From NCBI GenBank assembly GCA_021199395.1, contig JAJQIE010000280.1, positions 1-8,081 of the forward strand: DNA of 8,081 bases. The letters run 5' to 3'. Below, piece after piece: positions 4,960 through 8,081 of the stretch. Numbering within the stretch: the stretch's first letter is position 1; each line of letters starts with the position of its first letter. Position numbers and translations under genes: made by a program. The notes under the pieces are model-generated. The model had not been told where the DNA came from and made no database searches. It saw only the letters and a program-made list of their open reading frames with translations. Source of the stretch: Lachnospiraceae bacterium (GTDB lineage: Bacteria; Bacillota; Clostridia; Lachnospirales; Lachnospiraceae).

Positions 4960-7689
4960 ATGAGTGAACAAAAACATCTTCATGAAGAGGATACCTGTGG
5001 ATGCGGACACGACCATGCACATGAACACGAGCATGAAGACGATTGCGGCTGCGGACACGACCATGCACATGAACATGAGCATGAAGACGATTGCGGCTGC
5101 GGGCACGACCACGGCCATGCACATGATCATGCGCACGTCCCAGGACACCCGGACGACTGCGACTGCGAAATCTGTCATCCACATGAGGATTACTGCGACG
5201 TCTGCGGGCAGAGCCTTTCCAACTGCACCTGCACGATGCCGGATGAAAACTGCGTAAAGAAGGTTTATATCCTGGAAAATCTGGGCTGTGCAAACTGCGC
5301 CGCGAAGATGGAGAAAAAAATCAAGGAGCTCCCCGGTGTGACCTACGCGACCATAACCTATACGACCAAACAGCTGCGCCTCTCCGCTTCGGACCCGGAC
5401 GCGCTTCTGCCGCAGATTCAGGCAATCTGCACGGCGATTGAGTCGGAGGTAAAGGTAGTTCCGCGCACAAAATCGCCCGGTTCCCAGATTACCAGAACCT
5501 ACACGGTGGAAAACCTTGGCTGCGCGAACTGCGCCGCAAAAATGGAGAAACGCATCAGTGAGCTTGATGGAATCACCAACGCGACGCTGACCTTTGCTAC
5601 CAAACAGCTGCGCGTGACGGGAAAGAATCCGGATGCACTGTTTGAGGAAATGCAGAAGATCTGCTCCACCATTGAGTCTGAGGTGAAGCTGGTTCCAAGA
5701 GATACCCGCCCAAAGAGCAGAGATACGCTCAATGTAAATGAGATTCTGCCGGAAGCGCGCCAGATCACACCGGTCGTTCGGCTGTCCGACAACGCGAAAA
5801 CACTGCTCGGCATCGGAGCTGGCGCCGTGCTGTTCATTGCCGGCGAAATCCTGGAGCACCAGGTTATGGACACAGCGTCTCTGCTTGTCCTCCTGATCGG
5901 CTATGTGATTCTCGGCGGCCGTATCGTGCTCACCGCTGTAAAGAATCTGCTCAAAGGTCAGATTTTTGATGAAAACTTTTTAATGAGCATTGCCACTCTC
6001 GGCGCGTTTGCGATCCGTGAATACCCGGAAGCGGTCGGCGTTATGCTCTTCTACCGCATCGGCGAATATTTTGAGCACATTGCAGTGGAAAAGAGCCGCG
6101 GCCAGATCATGGACACAGTCGATATGCGGCCGGAAGTAGTCAACCTTGTCGTCGGAGACGACGTTCGCGTCATTGACGCGGAGGAGGCAAATGTCGGCGA
6201 TATTCTTCTGATCCGTCCGGGCGACCGTATTCCGCTCGATGGTGTAATCGTAGAAGGCGAAAGCCGCCTGGATACCTCCCCGGTCACCGGAGAACCGGTT
6301 CCGGTAGCGGTCGGATACGGTGATGAAGTGACCTCCGGCTGTGTAAACACCTCCGGTCTTCTGAAAATCCGCGTGGAAAAAATTCTGGAGGAATCGATGG
6401 TTACGCGCATCCTGGATTCCGTGGAGAACGCGGCGGCGAGCAAGCCTCAGATCGACCGTTTCATCACCCGCTTTGCCAGAATCTACACACCTGTGGTCGT
6501 TCTTCTCGCGGCGGCGACAGCAATTATCCCGTCCCTGATCACCGGAAACTGGTACTATTATATCTATACGGCGCTGACCTTCCTCGTAATGAGCTGCCCG
6601 TGCGCACTCGTGCTGAGCGTGCCTCTTGCCTTTTTCTCCGGTATAGGAACGGGCTCCAAGCGGGGCATCCTGTTCAAAGGCGGTATTGCGCTTGAAGCGA
6701 TGAAAAATGTGGACGCCGTGATCATGGACAAGACCGGTACTATCACAAAAGGCAACTTTGTCGTACAGCGGGCGGTTCCGGCTGCGGAAGGAATCTCTCA
6801 GGAGCAGCTGCTCTCCTTCTGCGCAAGCTGTGAGCTGTCCTCAACCCATCCGATCGGAGCCAGCATCCTCAGCGCAGCAAATGAGCAGAAGCTTTCCATC
6901 GCCCGTCCGGTCGAGGTAGAAGAAATCGCGGGACACGGTATCCGCGCAGTCCTTCCTGATACAAACGCCGCAGTCAACGCTCCTGCCGGACAGGAACAGA
7001 AAAACAGCGCCGGATCGTCTACGATCCTCTGCGGCAATCGCAAGCTGATGAAAAAATTCGGAGTTTCGCTGGAAAATTACCATAAAAACGGCTTCGGCAC
7101 CGAAGTCCTGGTAGCGAAGGACGGCGTATTTATCGGACACCTGGTTATCTCCGATACCATCAAGGAGGACGCGAAATCCGCTATTTCGCAGATCAAAAAG
7201 CTCGGTATTGAGACTGTCATGCTGACCGGCGACGCCGAAGACAGCGCGCAGGCAGTCGCGGACGCAACCGGTATCGATGAGGTTCACGCAAAGCTGCTCC
7301 CGCAGGATAAGCTTACTGAGCTGATTCAGGTGCGGAATGCGCACGGCTCCGTAATGTTCGTCGGCGACGGGATCAACGACGCGCCGGTGCTTGCGGGCGC
7401 GGATGTCGGAGCGGCTATGGGAAGCGGCGCGGACGCGGCCATCGAAGCTGCGGACGTCGTATTTATGACCTCCAGCATGGAAGCCATCCCACAGTCTCTC
7501 GCCATCGCGCGGGCGACCAACAAAATTGCATGGCAGAACGTGGTCTTCGCACTGGTCATCAAGGTGCTCGTCATGATCCTCGGCCTGTGCGGCTTCGCCT
7601 CCATGTGGATGGCCGTATTCGCGGACACCGGCGTAGCAATGCTCTGCGTGCTGAATTCCATCCGCGTACTGTATCGAAAGAATATTTAA
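4960..7689 (+). CDS. P1B-type heavy-metal-translocating ATPase (ZntA/CadA-like) with His/Cys-rich N-terminus
   Basis: This 909-aa membrane pump would export a soft divalent or similar metal using ATP. The order is: a His/Cys-rich region (residues 1-98) with 21 His and 14 Cys; a CEIC...CDVCG knuckle pair (69-82); two HMA domains, each with a GCANCAAKME site (about 101-168 and 179-246); membrane helices from about 280; and the TGE actuator loop (443-445). Then follow the transmembrane CPC motif (546-548), phosphorylation site DKTGT (Asp590), HP motif (630-631), GDGINDAP (802-809) and final helices with Lys868 and the DTG of Asp889. CPC with that Lys/Asp pair is the pattern of Zn/Cd/Pb (P1B-2) pumps; cobalt pumps usually have SPC. 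The HMA sites read CANC rather than the copper-type CxxC with Met before it. GGGAGG at 4944-4949 (9-nt spacing) supports the start. The N-terminus is longer than in typical ZntA/CadA proteins (about 700 aa). Confidence 0.95.
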   Translation: MSEQKHLHEEDTCGCGHDHAHEHEHEDDCGCGHDHAHEHEHEDDCGCGHDHGHAHDHAHVPGHPDDCDCEICHPHEDYCDVCGQSLSNCTCTMPDENCVKKVYILENLGCANCAAKMEKKIKELPGVTYATITYTTKQLRLSASDPDALLPQIQAICTAIESEVKVVPRTKSPGSQITRTYTVENLGCANCAAKMEKRISELDGITNATLTFATKQLRVTGKNPDALFEEMQKICSTIESEVKLVPRDTRPKSRDTLNVNEILPEARQITPVVRLSDNAKTLLGIGAGAVLFIAGEILEHQVMDTASLLVLLIGYVILGGRIVLTAVKNLLKGQIFDENFLMSIATLGAFAIREYPEAVGVMLFYRIGEYFEHIAVEKSRGQIMDTVDMRPEVVNLVVGDDVRVIDAEEANVGDILLIRPGDRIPLDGVIVEGESRLDTSPVTGEPVPVAVGYGDEVTSGCVNTSGLLKIRVEKILEESMVTRILDSVENAAASKPQIDRFITRFARIYTPVVVLLAAATAIIPSLITGNWYYYIYTALTFLVMSCPCALVLSVPLAFFSGIGTGSKRGILFKGGIALEAMKNVDAVIMDKTGTITKGNFVVQRAVPAAEGISQEQLLSFCASCELSSTHPIGASILSAANEQKLSIARPVEVEEIAGHGIRAVLPDTNAAVNAPAGQEQKNSAGSSTILCGNRKLMKKFGVSLENYHKNGFGTEVLVAKDGVFIGHLVISDTIKEDAKSAISQIKKLGIETVMLTGDAEDSAQAVADATGIDEVHAKLLPQDKLTELIQVRNAHGSVMFVGDGINDAPVLAGADVGAAMGSGADAAIEAADVVFMTSSMEAIPQSLAIARATNKIAWQNVVFALVIKVLVMILGLCGFASMWMAVFADTGVAMLCVLNSIRVLYRKNI
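4996..5139 (+). repeat. Three tandem 48-bp repeats encoding 16-residue His/Cys metal-binding units
   Basis: Units are 4996-5043, 5044-5091 and 5092-5139. The first two encode the identical peptide CGCGHDHAHEHEHEDD and differ at only three silent bases, indicating recent duplication or strong conservation. The third has diverged (CGCGHDHGHAHDHAHV). Each unit offers a CGC pair and five or six histidines spaced two apart. Repeat number is likely to vary among strains by slippage or recombination; this is inference. Confidence 0.92.
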
Positions 7690-7704
7690 AGACAGGGAGC
7701 TTCT

Positions 7705-8081
7705 ATGAAAGACATCACAATGAGTTATGGGGGGCTGAGCGCCGCCCCCGGCGAAAAGATTCAGGGCTATGTCCCGCTCGGTCCCTCCGGGGAGGTTATT
7801 CCCGCCACACTGATCAATGGAATCAGCGAGGGAAAAACCGTCCTGATCTCCTCCGGCATCCACGGAAGCGAATACCCAGGTATTCTGACCGCGATGGAGC
7901 TGGCACAGGAACTGACGCCAGAGCGGGTCAACGGGCAGCTGATCCTTTTGCGCCCGGTCAATACCGGAGCCTTTTACCAGCATCTGAGCTATATCAATCC
8001 GGTCGTCGGCGAAAATCTGAACCGGCTCTATCCTGGCTCCAGGGACGGCTCTCTGGCTGAGCGGGTCGCATGGTACATGGG
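7705..8081 (+). CDS. Succinylglutamate desuccinylase/aspartoacylase-family zinc hydrolase (M14-like; N-terminal part, cut by window edge)
   Basis: An open frame from ATG 7705 runs 125 codons to the window edge without a stop. It begins MKDITMSYGGLSAAPGEKIQ. The zinc-site motif HGSEYPG (His53, Glu56) sits after a hydrophobic beta strand (TVLISSGI), and NLNRLYPG (Asn106-Arg107) follows at 104-111. These are the hallmarks of the AstE/ASPA branch of M14 metallohydrolases, which remove acyl groups from N-acyl amino acids or related amides. The downstream zinc-ligand His and catalytic Glu lie outside the window. AGGGAG (7694-7699) is 5 nt from the start. The 15-bp gap after the ATPase stop implies co-transcription. 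The substrate cannot be read from this part; a link to metal handling, for example processing a chelator, is speculation. Confidence 0.88.
   Translation, partial: MKDITMSYGGLSAAPGEKIQGYVPLGPSGEVIPATLINGISEGKTVLISSGIHGSEYPGILTAMELAQELTPERVNGQLILLRPVNTGAFYQHLSYINPVVGENLNRLYPGSRDGSLAERVAWYM

Noticed and set aside
4996..5139. CRISPR array suggested by regularly spaced repeats
   Set aside because: The repeats are directly tandem with no spacers and lie in frame inside the ATPase gene.
4954..5859. Long open frame antisense to the start of the ATPase
   Set aside because: It is the shadow of a His/Cys-rich, GC-rich coding region on the other strand, shows repetitive Val/Met/Ala runs with no family motif, and has no ribosome binding site.
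4960..7689. Assignment of the ATPase as a cobalt pump (P1B-4, CoaT/CzcP-like)
   Set aside because: That class has SPC in the membrane motif and lacks N-terminal HMA pairs. This protein has CPC plus the Lys/Asp pair of Zn/Cd/Pb pumps.
6841..7983. Long antisense open frame under the ATPase and hydrolase genes
   Set aside because: It crosses two well-supported genes whose motifs are all on the plus strand; its own translation resembles no family.

Overview
The window looks like a chromosomal segment of a low-to-mid GC Gram-positive anaerobe, probably a Clostridia or Lachnospiraceae relative. This rests on strong AGGAGG-type ribosome binding sites, a consensus TTGACA-17-TATAAT promoter, a cobalamin riboswitch with an intrinsic terminator, Clostridia-like protein style, and GC-rich genes around an AT-rich regulatory gap. 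The taxonomic call is inference.

There are two divergent transcription units. The leftward unit (minus strand, about 4450 to beyond base 1) starts at a sigma70-type promoter (4456-4484). It runs through a well-conserved cobalamin (B12) riboswitch (4165-4421) and an intrinsic terminator (4059-4090). It then encodes a peptide/nickel-family ABC importer: DppB/NikB-type permease (2878-3879), DppC/NikC-type permease (2034-2861), family-5 substrate-binding protein (388-2019), and the N-terminus of a DppD/NikD-type ATPase (1-266, cut by the window edge). The binding protein carries a NikA-like FSNG...DA.A motif, and the operon is under B12 control. The best reading is therefore uptake of cobalt, nickel, a metal chelate or a corrinoid precursor that is shut off when B12 is plentiful, rather than generic peptide uptake.

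The rightward unit (plus strand) starts at a near-perfect promoter (4662-4690) whose -35 box sits inside a 25-bp dyad. It has a long (about 260 nt) hairpin-rich leader. It encodes a 909-aa P1B-type metal ATPase (4960-7689) with an unusual His/Cys-rich N-terminal region, including a 3 x 16-residue tandem repeat, a CxxC/CxxC knuckle pair and two HMA domains. After a 15-bp gap comes the start of an AstE/aspartoacylase-family zinc hydrolase (7705-8081, cut by the window edge).

The 1.08-kb gap between the units is dense with regulatory structure: two promoters, a riboswitch with terminator, several perfect or near-perfect dyads and a structured leader. The main point of interest is a divergent pair consisting of a B12-regulated importer and a His/Cys-rich metal exporter. 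The exporter's membrane motifs (CPC, and Lys/Asp in the last helices) point to Zn/Cd/Pb, so a shared metal is a hypothesis only.
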